DNA of 64,000 nt from DATMRF01 sp035566435 (GCA_035566435.1 DATMRF010000108.1:1-64000); one strand, 5' to 3'; positions 45,366 through 54,116 are shown, counted from the stretch's first letter. Numbers and translations: made by a program. The notes: generated by a model not told the origin, from the sequence alone.

Positions 45366-46070
45366 GTGAACCTGAAATCCATTGGCACCGTTTTAGTGGT
45401 CGGTTCGCTTGCCGCGGCGAGCTGGTTTTTTATGTCCAGCCGGCAAGCGGCGACTGAGTTGGCGCAACTCCGAGCTGAAAACCAGGCCTTGCGCGACGCC
45501 CAGGCTGCCTCGGAGGAGCAACAGACCGCCAAGGCAACAGCGGAGACCAATGAACTGGCACAACTCCGCAGGGACAACGAGGATCTGCTGCGCTTGAGAA
45601 ATGAGGTCCAGCAGCTCCGCCAGGAGAAACAGCAACTCAGTCAACAAGTGCAGACCGCACACGCCCAGGCCCAACAGGCCCAGGACCGCGCGCAAAGCGC
45701 CCAGGCGCAGGTGCAGGCACTGCAAACCGCCAATCAGGCGGCCGCCACGCAGCCATTAGTCGCGGCTGCCGGCGTGGCCGGAGGCGTATTCACCAAGGAA
45801 CAGCTCCAGATGCGGCAGCGATACGGCATTACCATGGATGCCGCCACCGCTACCGCCGCCTGCATCAACAACCTCCGCCAACTCGACGGAGCCAAACAGC
45901 AATGGGCGCTGGAGAATAGCAAGACCGCGACCGCGCTGCCGCAAATGTCCGACTTGGCGCCTTACCTTCGCAACGCGTCCCTGGTCTGCCCGTCTGGCGG
46001 CGCCTACACTTTGAACCCAGTCAGCACCGCTCCCACCTGCACCCAGCCCGGCCACGCGCTAGGCAACTGA
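45366..46070 (+). CDS. membrane-anchored coiled-coil protein with pilin-like C-terminus
   Basis: About 235 residues from the GTG at 45366 (alternative TTG at 45309). A single N-terminal helix (IGTVLVVGSLAAASWFF) anchors the protein. A Gln/Ala/Glu-rich coiled coil spans about 30-130. The C-terminal ~85 residues (ACINNLRQLDGAKQQWAL, LVCPSGGAYTLNP) match the globular end of Verrucomicrobial prepilin-type proteins, but there is no G/x-methylation prepilin cleavage site. It may be a pilus-like or scaffold component at the inner membrane. Confidence 0.7.
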   Translation: MNLKSIGTVLVVGSLAAASWFFMSSRQAATELAQLRAENQALRDAQAASEEQQTAKATAETNELAQLRRDNEDLLRLRNEVQQLRQEKQQLSQQVQTAHAQAQQAQDRAQSAQAQVQALQTANQAAATQPLVAAAGVAGGVFTKEQLQMRQRYGITMDAATATAACINNLRQLDGAKQQWALENSKTATALPQMSDLAPYLRNASLVCPSGGAYTLNPVSTAPTCTQPGHALGN

Positions 46071-46073
46071 CCT

Positions 46074-46115
46074 GGACTTTGACCTTTAGCCTTCAGTCTT
46101 TAGTCTTTAGTGTGA
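46074..46115 (+). repeat. heptanucleotide array, AGTCTTT type
   Basis: Six units of 7 nt: GGACTTT, GACCTTT, AGCCTTC, AGTCTTT, AGTCTTT and AGTGTGA. It starts directly after the coiled-coil gene stop and ends 4 bp before the next ATG (46120), again with no purine-rich Shine-Dalgarno. Confidence 0.85.
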
Positions 46116-46119
46116 CCGC

Positions 46120-47520
46120 ATGACGTTGGCGCACCACGGCTTCGATTACGACGTAGCGATCATTGGCGGGGGTAGCGGCGGTTATGCCGCGGCGCGCACC
46201 GCCGCCGCCGAAAGGCTGAAGACCGTGGTGATTGAAGGGGGCGAGGAAGTCGGCGGTTTGTGCATCCTGCGCGGGTGTATGCCCACAAAGGCACTTCTCT
46301 ATGCTGCAGAGGTTATGCACCTGGCCAGCCACGCCGAGCCGTGGGGCATTCACACCGAAGATGTCAGTTTCAACTTCAACAAGGTGATGGCCCGCAAGAA
46401 TGGCCTGATCAAGGAGTTCGCTGATTACCGTGTGCAGCAGCTCGGCAACGGAAAGTTCAAGTTCGTCCGCGCAATGGCACGTTTTGCTGATCCGCATACG
46501 CTGGACCTCAGCACCGGCGCCAGATTGACCGCCGGCTCGTTTGTCATCGCCACGGGGTCGACGCTCGCACCCAGTCCCCTGCCCCAACTCAACCACCTGG
46601 ACTGCCTGAACAGCGACACTGCTCTCAAGCTCTCACGATTGCCCAAATCGCTCATCGTGCTCGGGGGCGGAGCCGTGGCGGTGGAGTTCGCGCAATTCTT
46701 CGCCCGGTTTGGTGTCCGCGTCACGCTCATTCAGCGCAGTCAACGTATTCTGAGAGAATTCGACGACGATGCCTCTGGCGAGTTGGAGAATGTTTTCCGC
46801 CGCGAAGGCATCACGCTCCACACCGGCACGAAGCTGCTCGATGCCCGTCGCTCCGGGGGACGGAAGGAGATCGTGTTCGAGCAGAACGGGCAAACGCTTC
46901 GAGCCCACGCCGACGAAGTCTTCTACGCCCTCGGCCGGACCCCCAACATCTGTTCGCTTGGCCTGGACAAGGCTGGGGTGGAGGTCCAAAGCGGACGCGT
47001 CAAGACCAACCCTAACATGCAGGCCGGCGCGCCGCACATTTACGCGGCAGGTGACTGCACCGGCCTGCATGAGATCGTTCACATCGCGATTCAGCAAGGT
47101 GAGGTTGCCGCCCACAATATCGCCCACCCGGACCGCAAAAAGGAAATGGATTACCGGCTCCTAACGGAAATCGTATTTACCGAGCCTCAAGTCGCCGCAG
47201 TTGGGCTGACCGAACAGCGAGCGCATATGGAGAATATTCCCTATCAAGTTGCCAAATACCCGTTCAATGACCATGGCAAATCGTTGATCATGGAGGCGAA
47301 GGACGGTTTCGTGAAACTGCTGGCGGAGCCAAGGGCTGGTGAAATCCTTGGCGGCGCCTGCGTCGGGCCGGTCGGCGGAGAACTGATTCACGAAATCATC
47401 GCCGCGATGGCCAAACGGATGACCGTCCACGAGTTGGCCGCCATGCCGCACTACCACCCGACGCTAGCGGAAATCTGGACCTGCCCTGCGGAAGAATTAG
47501 CGGCGAAGATCCCCCAATGA
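46120..47520 (+). CDS. FAD-dependent pyridine nucleotide-disulfide oxidoreductase (class I)
   Basis: 466 residues. FAD-binding GGGSGGYAAARTAAAE near the N-terminus, the redox-active CILRGC pair followed by MPTK, a second nucleotide-binding GGGAVAVEFAQFFARFG, and the C-terminal dimer domain with PHYHPTLAEI holding the catalytic His. The family includes dihydrolipoyl dehydrogenase, mercuric reductase and similar enzymes. No lipoyl-enzyme or mer genes are adjacent, so the substrate is open. Its stop overlaps an ATG of the protease gene (ATGA). Confidence 0.93.
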   Translation: MTLAHHGFDYDVAIIGGGSGGYAAARTAAAERLKTVVIEGGEEVGGLCILRGCMPTKALLYAAEVMHLASHAEPWGIHTEDVSFNFNKVMARKNGLIKEFADYRVQQLGNGKFKFVRAMARFADPHTLDLSTGARLTAGSFVIATGSTLAPSPLPQLNHLDCLNSDTALKLSRLPKSLIVLGGGAVAVEFAQFFARFGVRVTLIQRSQRILREFDDDASGELENVFRREGITLHTGTKLLDARRSGGRKEIVFEQNGQTLRAHADEVFYALGRTPNICSLGLDKAGVEVQSGRVKTNPNMQAGAPHIYAAGDCTGLHEIVHIAIQQGEVAAHNIAHPDRKKEMDYRLLTEIVFTEPQVAAVGLTEQRAHMENIPYQVAKYPFNDHGKSLIMEAKDGFVKLLAEPRAGEILGGACVGPVGGELIHEIIAAMAKRMTVHELAAMPHYHPTLAEIWTCPAEELAAKIPQ

Positions 47521-48626
47521 GAACCTTGTTAGCCGCGCTGGCCCTCTTTAACGCAAAGACGCCAAGAGGCAAAGGCGCATCCGACAGAATTCAACCGCGG
47601 ATTGCGCGGATTTCTTTTCGACTATCCGCGAAATCCTTGCCATCTGCGGTCAGGAACTCAGCGCTGGAAAGAGCCTGCCGGAGGTCGGCTGCGTCTTTGC
47701 CTCGTTGCGCCTTTGCGTTAGCCTTCTTTCTGCAAACCGTTGCTGACGGCGATCCAATCTTTGCGCAGGCGCCCGACGTGCCGCTCTATAAACAAGGTCG
47801 TCGTGAGTCTCAGTATGACGACGCTATTGCCAAGGCCACCAAGGCACTCTTTGCAGGGACAAACGTCATCAAGCTGGCCCAGGTGAAAGAACAATTGAAG
47901 CGCCCATCCTGCCAGTTGGAGCTTCCAAAGCCGAGCGCCGCGAAACTTCCCGCGCGCGAAGTGTATAATGCGGCGCGTCACGGCCATTTGCGGGTTGGCT
48001 GGTCTTACCTCTGCAAGACGTGCGACCAGTGGCACGTCAACCTTGCTGGTGGGTACCCGATTAACAAAGGCGGTGCGGTGGCCACTTGCTACCACGTCAT
48101 CAGTCCCGGGCGCGACATCCGGGATGGCTGCCTGGTAGCGGCGGACGAAGATGGAATGGTCTTCCCTGTCACGGAGGTGCTCGCCGCGAACCGCTACAGT
48201 GATGCCTGCATCGTTCGCGTGGCAGCGGAGAATCTCAAACCGTTGCCTCTGAACACGAATGTCTATCCCGGCGATCTCGCCTATTGCTACAGCGACCCGC
48301 TCGACCATCGCGGCTATTTCAGCGACGGCATTGTCAATCGATTCTATCAATTCCCGGGTCGTAGGCCGTTCAGCGCTCCGCCCTCGGCTGCGTTCGCCCC
48401 GACCCGCATCAACGTCGGGACCGACTGGGCCCCAGGATCCAGCGGTTCGGCGGTACTCGACCAATGCGGCAACGCGATCGGCCACGTCTCAACTATCGGG
48501 ATGCTAAGCGACGAGGAACTCTCCGACGAAGGAGAGACGCGTCAACCGGGCCCTACGATGATCGTTTTCCACGAAGCTGTAGCCGCCCGTGATGTTTTGC
48601 AGTTGATAAGACCGCCAACACAGTAG
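47517..48626 (+). CDS. exported trypsin-like serine protease with interrupted signal peptide
   Basis: 369 residues from the ATG at 47517 (ATGA overlap with the preceding gene). The S1-type triad is readable: H193 in CYHVIS, D229 in YSDACIVRV and S309 in GSSGSAV. The N-terminus reads MRTLLAALALF, then 60 residues encoded by an octamer array (47550-47729), then LQTVADGDPIFAQA. Removing the array leaves a normal 25-residue signal peptide, so an in-frame insertion is likely. Alternatively translation starts at the TTG at 47697 (MPRCAFALAFFLQT), using array DNA for the hydrophobic core. Confidence 0.8.
   Translation: MRTLLAALALFNAKTPRGKGASDRIQPRIARISFRLSAKSLPSAVRNSALERACRRSAASLPRCAFALAFFLQTVADGDPIFAQAPDVPLYKQGRRESQYDDAIAKATKALFAGTNVIKLAQVKEQLKRPSCQLELPKPSAAKLPAREVYNAARHGHLRVGWSYLCKTCDQWHVNLAGGYPINKGGAVATCYHVISPGRDIRDGCLVAADEDGMVFPVTEVLAANRYSDACIVRVAAENLKPLPLNTNVYPGDLAYCYSDPLDHRGYFSDGIVNRFYQFPGRRPFSAPPSAAFAPTRINVGTDWAPGSSGSAVLDQCGNAIGHVSTIGMLSDEELSDEGETRQPGPTMIVFHEAVAARDVLQLIRPPTQ
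47550..47729. repeat. octanucleotide array (180 bp) with inverted ends, inside a gene
   Basis: Left end: ACGCAAAG, ACGCCAAG and AGGCAAAG (from 47551). Right end: GCGTCTTT, GCCTCGTT, GCGCCTTT and GCGTTAGC (47691-47722), which are reverse complements of the left type. The middle has further 8-nt periodic stretches such as CGCGGATT then GCGCGGAT. Its length is 180 nt, so the protease frame is kept. Confidence 0.8.
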
Positions 48627-48671
48627 TTCTGAGCTGGAAGCCGTCCACGAAACTGAACCACATTCTTGGAC

Positions 48672-50033
48672 ATGGCACACCAGCGCCCCATCCTTCCTTT
48701 GCTGCTTCTCCTTCTTCTGGGAGGGCGGGCGTCCCCGCGAGCCCTATCTGCTCCCATGTCACAGGAGGCCTACGTCTGGCAACGGTCTTGGACCGAGCCA
48801 GTGCGCCAGTCCGTTCAGGACCACGCCGCCGACTTTTCCGGCCTCGTCGTCCTAAAGGCCGAAGTGTCCTGTACCGGGAAACACCCTGGCGTCGTCAGCG
48901 TCCCGGTTCATTACGAAACCCTGGTTAAAACGAAGCGACCGGTGGGCATCGCGATTCGAATCGGGCCTTATCAGGGTCCATTCTCGACCGATGCTCCGGC
49001 CACGAAGCTCATATTCGGCGTGGCCCAATCCGCTCTCGCTGAAGCGAAGCAGCATCAGCTTGCGGTCCGAGAACTACAGCTCGACTTCGACTGTGCTGAA
49101 TCCAAACTCGACGGCTATCGACTTTGGGTCCAGGCGCTCCGCGCGCGAATCGCGCCGGTGTCCCTTACGATTACAGCGCTGCCGAGTTGGCTCAAGCAGC
49201 CTGCTTTTGGCGGTCTGGTTGCCGCCACAGACGGTTACGTCCTTCAGGTGCATTCGCTCGAACGGCCGCGTGATGCTACGACGGCGTTCACCCTCTGCGA
49301 CCCCGTTCTAGCCCAGCGCGCCGTCGAACGCGCGGGCGACTTCCAGGTCCCATTCCGGGTGGCCCTGCCTACCTACGGATATCGTATCGCCTTTGACAGC
49401 GCAGGCCGGTTTGTCGGTCTGTCCGCAGAAGGGCCAGCGCGGTCGTGGCCGCCTGGCGTCCAGGAGCGCGAGGTCAGGGCCGACCCCATTGAACTCGCAC
49501 AATTGACGCAATTTTGGACCACAAATCATCCGCCAGCCATGCGGGGGCTCATCTGGTATCGCCTGTTAATAACTAATGACATTTTGAACTGGCGCTGGCC
49601 GACACTCAGTGCGATTGTCGCGTTGCGTTCTCCCCACGAAAGCGTGCGGGCGGAATCGCGCCGGGTCGAACCGGGGCTGGTGGAGATCAGCCTCGCAAAC
49701 AATGGCGAACTCGACATTTCCTCACGGCTCGCAGTAGAAGTCCGTTGGTCCCGCGAAGGCGGGGCCCGCCTGTTGGCGGCAGATGGTCTGCGCGGCTTCG
49801 AAACGGTGGATGAAGGCCCATCCACCCTGCGGTTACAAAATCAATCGCAGTCGTGCCGTTTGCCCGCCGGTGAAAGGCAGGTCATTGGTTGGCTGCGATT
49901 CAACCACGATCGTGAGGTGCAAGTTGAGCTCAAAAAGTTGTTGCCACAAAAGGACCCAAAGCAAGATCATCCAACATCAGACGAATCTCGTCATTCATGC
50001 CTGCCAACAAACCAGCTACTCCCAAGTGCCTGA
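48672..50033 (+). CDS. DUF3142-like exported protein
   Basis: About 453 residues from the ATG at 48672. A strong hydrophobic core (LPLLLLLLL) is followed by GGRASPRAL, encoded by a palindromic repeat, and then SAPMSQEAYVWQRSW. The body (YVWQRSWTEPVRQSV, ELQLDFDCAESKLDGY, TALPSWL, LPTYGYRIAF) resembles DUF3142, a predicted TIM-barrel-like family of unknown activity. The following gene (TPR/LysM) is a partner I associate with this family. It starts 46 bp after the protease gene. Confidence 0.72.
   Translation: MAHQRPILPLLLLLLLGGRASPRALSAPMSQEAYVWQRSWTEPVRQSVQDHAADFSGLVVLKAEVSCTGKHPGVVSVPVHYETLVKTKRPVGIAIRIGPYQGPFSTDAPATKLIFGVAQSALAEAKQHQLAVRELQLDFDCAESKLDGYRLWVQALRARIAPVSLTITALPSWLKQPAFGGLVAATDGYVLQVHSLERPRDATTAFTLCDPVLAQRAVERAGDFQVPFRVALPTYGYRIAFDSAGRFVGLSAEGPARSWPPGVQEREVRADPIELAQLTQFWTTNHPPAMRGLIWYRLLITNDILNWRWPTLSAIVALRSPHESVRAESRRVEPGLVEISLANNGELDISSRLAVEVRWSREGGARLLAADGLRGFETVDEGPSTLRLQNQSQSCRLPAGERQVIGWLRFNHDREVQVELKKLLPQKDPKQDHPTSDESRHSCLPTNQLLPSA
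48719..48746. repeat. dispersed repeat, family E, inside a signal peptide
   Basis: GGGAGGGCGGGCGTCC then CCGCGAGCCCTA. The same element, with two changes, is at 61852-61879. Here it encodes GGRASPRAL between the hydrophobic core and the mature part of the DUF3142-like protein. Confidence 0.75.
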
Positions 50034-50079
50034 ATTCCGACGGCTAAGGCCGAAAGAAGGCAGAGTACGTCCGAAACGT

Positions 50080-52647
50080 TTGCGCCGCTTCGGCGGTTTT
50101 TGTGCGTTTTTGTGCCTTTCCGTGGCAAGTAATTCCGGCCCCAATCGGCTTTGCGCTTGCGGCCCGGACTTTCCCAACAACCTCCTCTCCGGCGGCGACG
50201 CCGCGGTCCTGGTAGCGCCGGAAGCATCATTCGCGCGGGAGCTTCTGCGAATGAACCTGATTCCAAGCCGATTTCAGGCGATCCAGGGCGCCGGAAACTT
50301 CTCCTCGGAGGCATCGACAGCGGAATCAGAGGACCTGACTGCGGCCCTCAAAGGAACCGGAGTTTCCGACGAGACAGCGGAACTGGTTCGCAGCGCCCAC
50401 GCCAAGGTGCGGTTTCAACTGCAGGAATTCGTGGCCGATCGAGAGTCGTGGGAGAACTCCCGCCCCTGGGTCTCGGACCAGGAAGGAGGGCATCCTGGCG
50501 ACGCACCAGCTCCCCCTCCAAAGTTTCCGAAGCTGGAACTTCCAGCCGGCCTGCCGGCGGAGTTCGCCGACTATCTCGAAGGCGCCATCGCTTGGCACAA
50601 TCCGGCCCTCGAAGACAAAGGACTGGCTCGCCAGGCCTGGGAACGAGTGCTCGAACGGCCGAAGGCTGAGCGCCGCTTTAAGTCCACCTGGGCCGCCTTC
50701 ATGCTGGGCCGGTCGTGGGAGACGAATTCTCCCGAAAAGGCCGTCCATTGCTTCCAGCAGGTACGCGAGCTGGCGCAGCAGGGCTTTAAAGATTCCATTG
50801 GCCTTGCTGCCGCCAGTCTCGGCCTTGAAGCGCGAATCTACCTGCGCCAAATGCATTACGAGCGCGCGGTCGAACTCTACTTGGATCAGCTCGCTGCCGG
50901 CGATAGCAGTGCGACCAATTCTCTGCGTTTCGCCGCCGCCAAAGCCCTCGCCAACGGTGGGGCGCACCTGCGTGCCCTGGCGAAAAACCCGCGCACCCAG
51001 CGCGTCATAACGGGCTTCCTCATTTCCCAACGCGCGACCGCGCTCGATCTCCAAGATGGGGCAGGCGGCGGAACTGCGGACCCGCAGCCTGGCAGCGTGA
51101 CCCGGACCTGGCTCGCGGCCGTGGAGGCTGCGGAAGTCAAGGATGTCGAATCCGCCGAGGAGCTCGCGCTCGCGGCCTACCGGGCCAATGAAATGGACCT
51201 GGCGCAACGTTGGATCAAACGAGCCCCGGGTTCACCTGTGGCTGGATGGTTGCAGTCCAAACTCCTTTTGCGCGCCGGAAAGGTCCAGGCCGCGGCCGCT
51301 CTACTGGCCAAAGTTGCACAGTATTTCCCAGTCGCGCCGCAAGGGACCAACGAGGTCGCCCCGGCCACACTCAGGGACACATTGTTCATCGACAGGGCCA
51401 GCGGTCTTCTCGATCGGATCCCGATCGAACGGCAGGTTCTCGGGGAGCTGGGGGTCGTGCGCCTGGCCCGACGGGAATACACCCAGGCGCTGGACGCGCT
51501 GCTGCACGCCGGCTTTTGGATGGATGCCGCCTTCGTCGCAGAACGTGTCCTGACTGTGGATGAACTCAAAGCCTACGTCGATACCCACTGGCCGACGGTT
51601 CCCGCCCGGCAAGCTACTGAAGAAGAGGCCCAGTTCGGCGCCGACGAAGTATGCCCGGCCAAATTGCGTGAGCAAATCCGTTACCTGTTGGCGCGGCGTC
51701 TGACACGTTCTTTCCGCAGCGATGAGGCTCGCGCTTATTATCCTGCGGAGTGGGTTGCGCCTTTCGATTTGCTTGTGCAGGGGCTTAAAATGGGGTGGGA
51801 CGAAACGCTTTCGGTTGACCAACGCGCCAAAGCGCTGTTTGAGGCGGCGGTCATCACGCGGACCAATGGCATGGAACTCATCGGCACGGAGGTCCAACCC
51901 GATTGGCACATCCACGGAGGCGAGTTCGAGGAAGGCGTAACCACGGCAGATCGTACCACCAACGAGGGCGCCGCCATCCTGGTCGCGAGCCCGGAGGAAG
52001 CACGTCGCTCTACCGAACACCACGCCGACCCTGAAATACGGTTCCATTATCGCTACCAGGCCGCGGCGCTTGCGTGGGAGGCGGCTAAACTCATGCCAAA
52101 CAATTCCGATGCAACCGCCCGCGTTCTTTGGACCGCCGGCTCCTGGCTAAAAAACCGTGACCCGCAAACAGCCGACCTTTTTTACAAAGCGCTGGTCTGG
52201 CGCAACCGCAAAACCGCGCTGGGCACCGAGGCGGACCGTCGGCGATGGTTTCCGGAACTTGACGAGAACGGAAATATCATTCGTCGGGAGGTGAAGCCCC
52301 ACGCGGCGCCGGAAGAGCTGAGCAGCGCGGAGCCGCCCAAGATGGCTCCGCGTGAGAACGGGGTCGGAGAGGGCTCTATGAGCGTGGACCAGGAGAGGGA
52401 AGCCGAAGACAACGAGTCGCTATCGATGCCATCCGACATTGATGGTGTGGTGAATGATTCCGCAGGACCCGCCGTCGCCTATGAATACAGGGTCGAACCT
52501 GGCGACTCACTCGCGTCGATCGTCCGGGCGGTTGCTCAAGCTGGCTTTAACACCTCGACAAAGGACATCTTTCACGCCAATCCCGGTCTCGATCCGACGA
52601 AACTTCGGGTTGGGCAAAAGCTTCTCATTCCGTTGCGCGAGCCGTAA
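50080..52647 (+). CDS. exported TPR/helical-repeat protein with C-terminal LysM domain
   Basis: About 855 residues from a TTG at 50080; the frame is open from 49783, but this overlaps the preceding gene. The TTG start gives RRFGGFCAFLCLSVA as signal peptide and CACGPDFPNNLL at the start of the mature protein. Long helical-repeat (TPR/SEL-like) regions follow. The end (EYRVEPGDSLASIVRAV and LDPTKLRVGQKLLIPL) is a LysM peptidoglycan-binding domain. The start codon is uncertain because a 10-nt repeat array lies in the signal-peptide region. Confidence 0.75.
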   Translation: MRRFGGFCAFLCLSVASNSGPNRLCACGPDFPNNLLSGGDAAVLVAPEASFARELLRMNLIPSRFQAIQGAGNFSSEASTAESEDLTAALKGTGVSDETAELVRSAHAKVRFQLQEFVADRESWENSRPWVSDQEGGHPGDAPAPPPKFPKLELPAGLPAEFADYLEGAIAWHNPALEDKGLARQAWERVLERPKAERRFKSTWAAFMLGRSWETNSPEKAVHCFQQVRELAQQGFKDSIGLAAASLGLEARIYLRQMHYERAVELYLDQLAAGDSSATNSLRFAAAKALANGGAHLRALAKNPRTQRVITGFLISQRATALDLQDGAGGGTADPQPGSVTRTWLAAVEAAEVKDVESAEELALAAYRANEMDLAQRWIKRAPGSPVAGWLQSKLLLRAGKVQAAAALLAKVAQYFPVAPQGTNEVAPATLRDTLFIDRASGLLDRIPIERQVLGELGVVRLARREYTQALDALLHAGFWMDAAFVAERVLTVDELKAYVDTHWPTVPARQATEEEAQFGADEVCPAKLREQIRYLLARRLTRSFRSDEARAYYPAEWVAPFDLLVQGLKMGWDETLSVDQRAKALFEAAVITRTNGMELIGTEVQPDWHIHGGEFEEGVTTADRTTNEGAAILVASPEEARRSTEHHADPEIRFHYRYQAAALAWEAAKLMPNNSDATARVLWTAGSWLKNRDPQTADLFYKALVWRNRKTALGTEADRRRWFPELDENGNIIRREVKPHAAPEELSSAEPPKMAPRENGVGEGSMSVDQEREAEDNESLSMPSDIDGVVNDSAGPAVAYEYRVEPGDSLASIVRAVAQAGFNTSTKDIFHANPGLDPTKLRVGQKLLIPLREP
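50097..50126 (+). repeat. 10-nt period array encoding signal-peptide core
   Basis: Three units: TTTTTGTGCG, TTTTTGTGCC and TTTCCGTGGC. In the gene's frame they encode FCAFLCLSVA, the hydrophobic core of the likely signal peptide. Confidence 0.75.
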
Positions 52648-52729
52648 AGGAAAACCGCGCGGGGATGTCGGCAGCGTTGGCTTCCTTGACCTGGGAACCT
52701 AACTTTCCCATGCTCCGTTCGCGAATCTT

Positions 52730-54112
52730 ATGGCTGCCGCTCAGAACTCGCTTCCCGAACTTCGCCGCATCGTCGGTGCCGGCAATGTGCTGACGGAGAA
52801 GGAGGACCTCATCCCCTACTCCTTTGACGGGACCGCCGCGCTGCGCCAGATGCCGGGCTGTGTCGTTTTCGCCATTAACACCGAACAGGTGACGGCGACC
52901 CTGAAAATGGCGAACCAGGCCAAGATCCCGGTCGTCACGCGCGGGTCGGGCACGGGTCTGAGCGGCGGCAGCCTCCCTGTTCCGGATTGTCTGGTCCTGT
53001 GCCTGGCCAAGATGGACCGCATCCTGGAACTCGATCGCGCGAACCTCACCCTGCTCGCCGAGGCCGGCGCTACCACTCAGGCTATCTCTGATGCCTCCAC
53101 CGCGGCCAGCCTGTTTTACCCGCCTGACCCAGGTTCGATGAAGATCTCGACCATCGGCGGCAATGTCTCGGAAAATTCCGGCGGTTTGCGCGGACTCAAG
53201 TATGGCGTCACGCGGAACTATGTGATGGGGCTGGAGGTCGTCCTTGCGAATGGCGAGGTTCTGTGGACCGGCAACAAGTGCGTGAAGGACGTCGCCGGTT
53301 ACTCGGTGAAAGACCTCTTCATCGGCTCGGAAGGAACGCTGGGCGTCATCACGAAAGTTTTATTGAAGTTGATTCCGAAGCCCGCCGCGAAAAAGACCAT
53401 GGTCGCGACGTTTGCGCAAATGGACCAGGCCGCCCAGACCGTTTCGGATATTATTGCAGCACAGATTATCCCCTGCACACTCGAGTTCCTGGACCGCACC
53501 ACCATTCGATGCGTGGAGGACTTTGCCAAAGTCGGCCTGCCGCTGGACTGCGAAGCGTTGCTGCTGATAGAAACCGATGGTCATCCCGCCGCGGTGGCCG
53601 AGGAAGCGGCTCGCATGGAGGAGATCGCCCGCAAGAATAGCGCGGTGGAAGTCCGTGTAGCCAAAGATGATGCCGAAGCCTCCCGGCTGGCGACGGCGCG
53701 GCGAAGCGCGTTCTCTGCCCTCGCGCGCGTCTCCCCCACAACCATCCTTGAAGATGCGACTGTCCCGCGCAGCGAACTGGCGAAAATGATTCGTTTCGTG
53801 GCGGCTGTCGCCTCGAAACATCGGCTGCGCATCGGCACCTTCGGGCACATGGGCGACGGCAATTTGCATCCCACATTTCTGACTGACGAACGGAACCAGG
53901 AGGAGATGCGTCGAGTCGAAGAAGCCTTCAAGGAAATCTTCGACGAAGCCATTCGCCTGGGCGGCACAATCACTGGAGAACATGGCGTCGGTGTCGCCAA
54001 AAAGTCTTTCCTCCCAAAATTCGCCGGCGACACCCAGATGCGCGTGATGCGAGAATTCCGCCGGACGCTGGACCCCAGTGGGATTTTGAATCCCGGGAAG
54101 ATGTTTGATTGA
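52730..54112 (+). CDS. glcD: glycolate oxidase subunit GlcD (FAD-linked oxidase)
   Basis: 460 residues. Oxidises glycolate or D-lactate-like 2-hydroxyacids with FAD. The FAD_binding_4 domain has TRGSGTGLSGGSLPV and DPGSMKISTIGGNVSENSGG; the C-terminal FAD-oxidase domain ends in FGHMGDGNLHPTF and GEHGVGVAKK. glcF follows at once, but there is no glcE, so a two-subunit arrangement is implied. The ATG at 52730 is the first in frame near the homologous start. Confidence 0.95.
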   Translation: MAAAQNSLPELRRIVGAGNVLTEKEDLIPYSFDGTAALRQMPGCVVFAINTEQVTATLKMANQAKIPVVTRGSGTGLSGGSLPVPDCLVLCLAKMDRILELDRANLTLLAEAGATTQAISDASTAASLFYPPDPGSMKISTIGGNVSENSGGLRGLKYGVTRNYVMGLEVVLANGEVLWTGNKCVKDVAGYSVKDLFIGSEGTLGVITKVLLKLIPKPAAKKTMVATFAQMDQAAQTVSDIIAAQIIPCTLEFLDRTTIRCVEDFAKVGLPLDCEALLLIETDGHPAAVAEEAARMEEIARKNSAVEVRVAKDDAEASRLATARRSAFSALARVSPTTILEDATVPRSELAKMIRFVAAVASKHRLRIGTFGHMGDGNLHPTFLTDERNQEEMRRVEEAFKEIFDEAIRLGGTITGEHGVGVAKKSFLPKFAGDTQMRVMREFRRTLDPSGILNPGKMFD

Positions 54113-54116
54113 GGAA

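Noticed and set aside
46120..47520. Mercuric reductase as part of a mer operon
   Set aside because: The CxxxxC pair and fold fit the wider disulfide oxidoreductase class, but there is no N-terminal HMA domain, no C-terminal vicinal Cys pair and no merR, merT or merP nearby.
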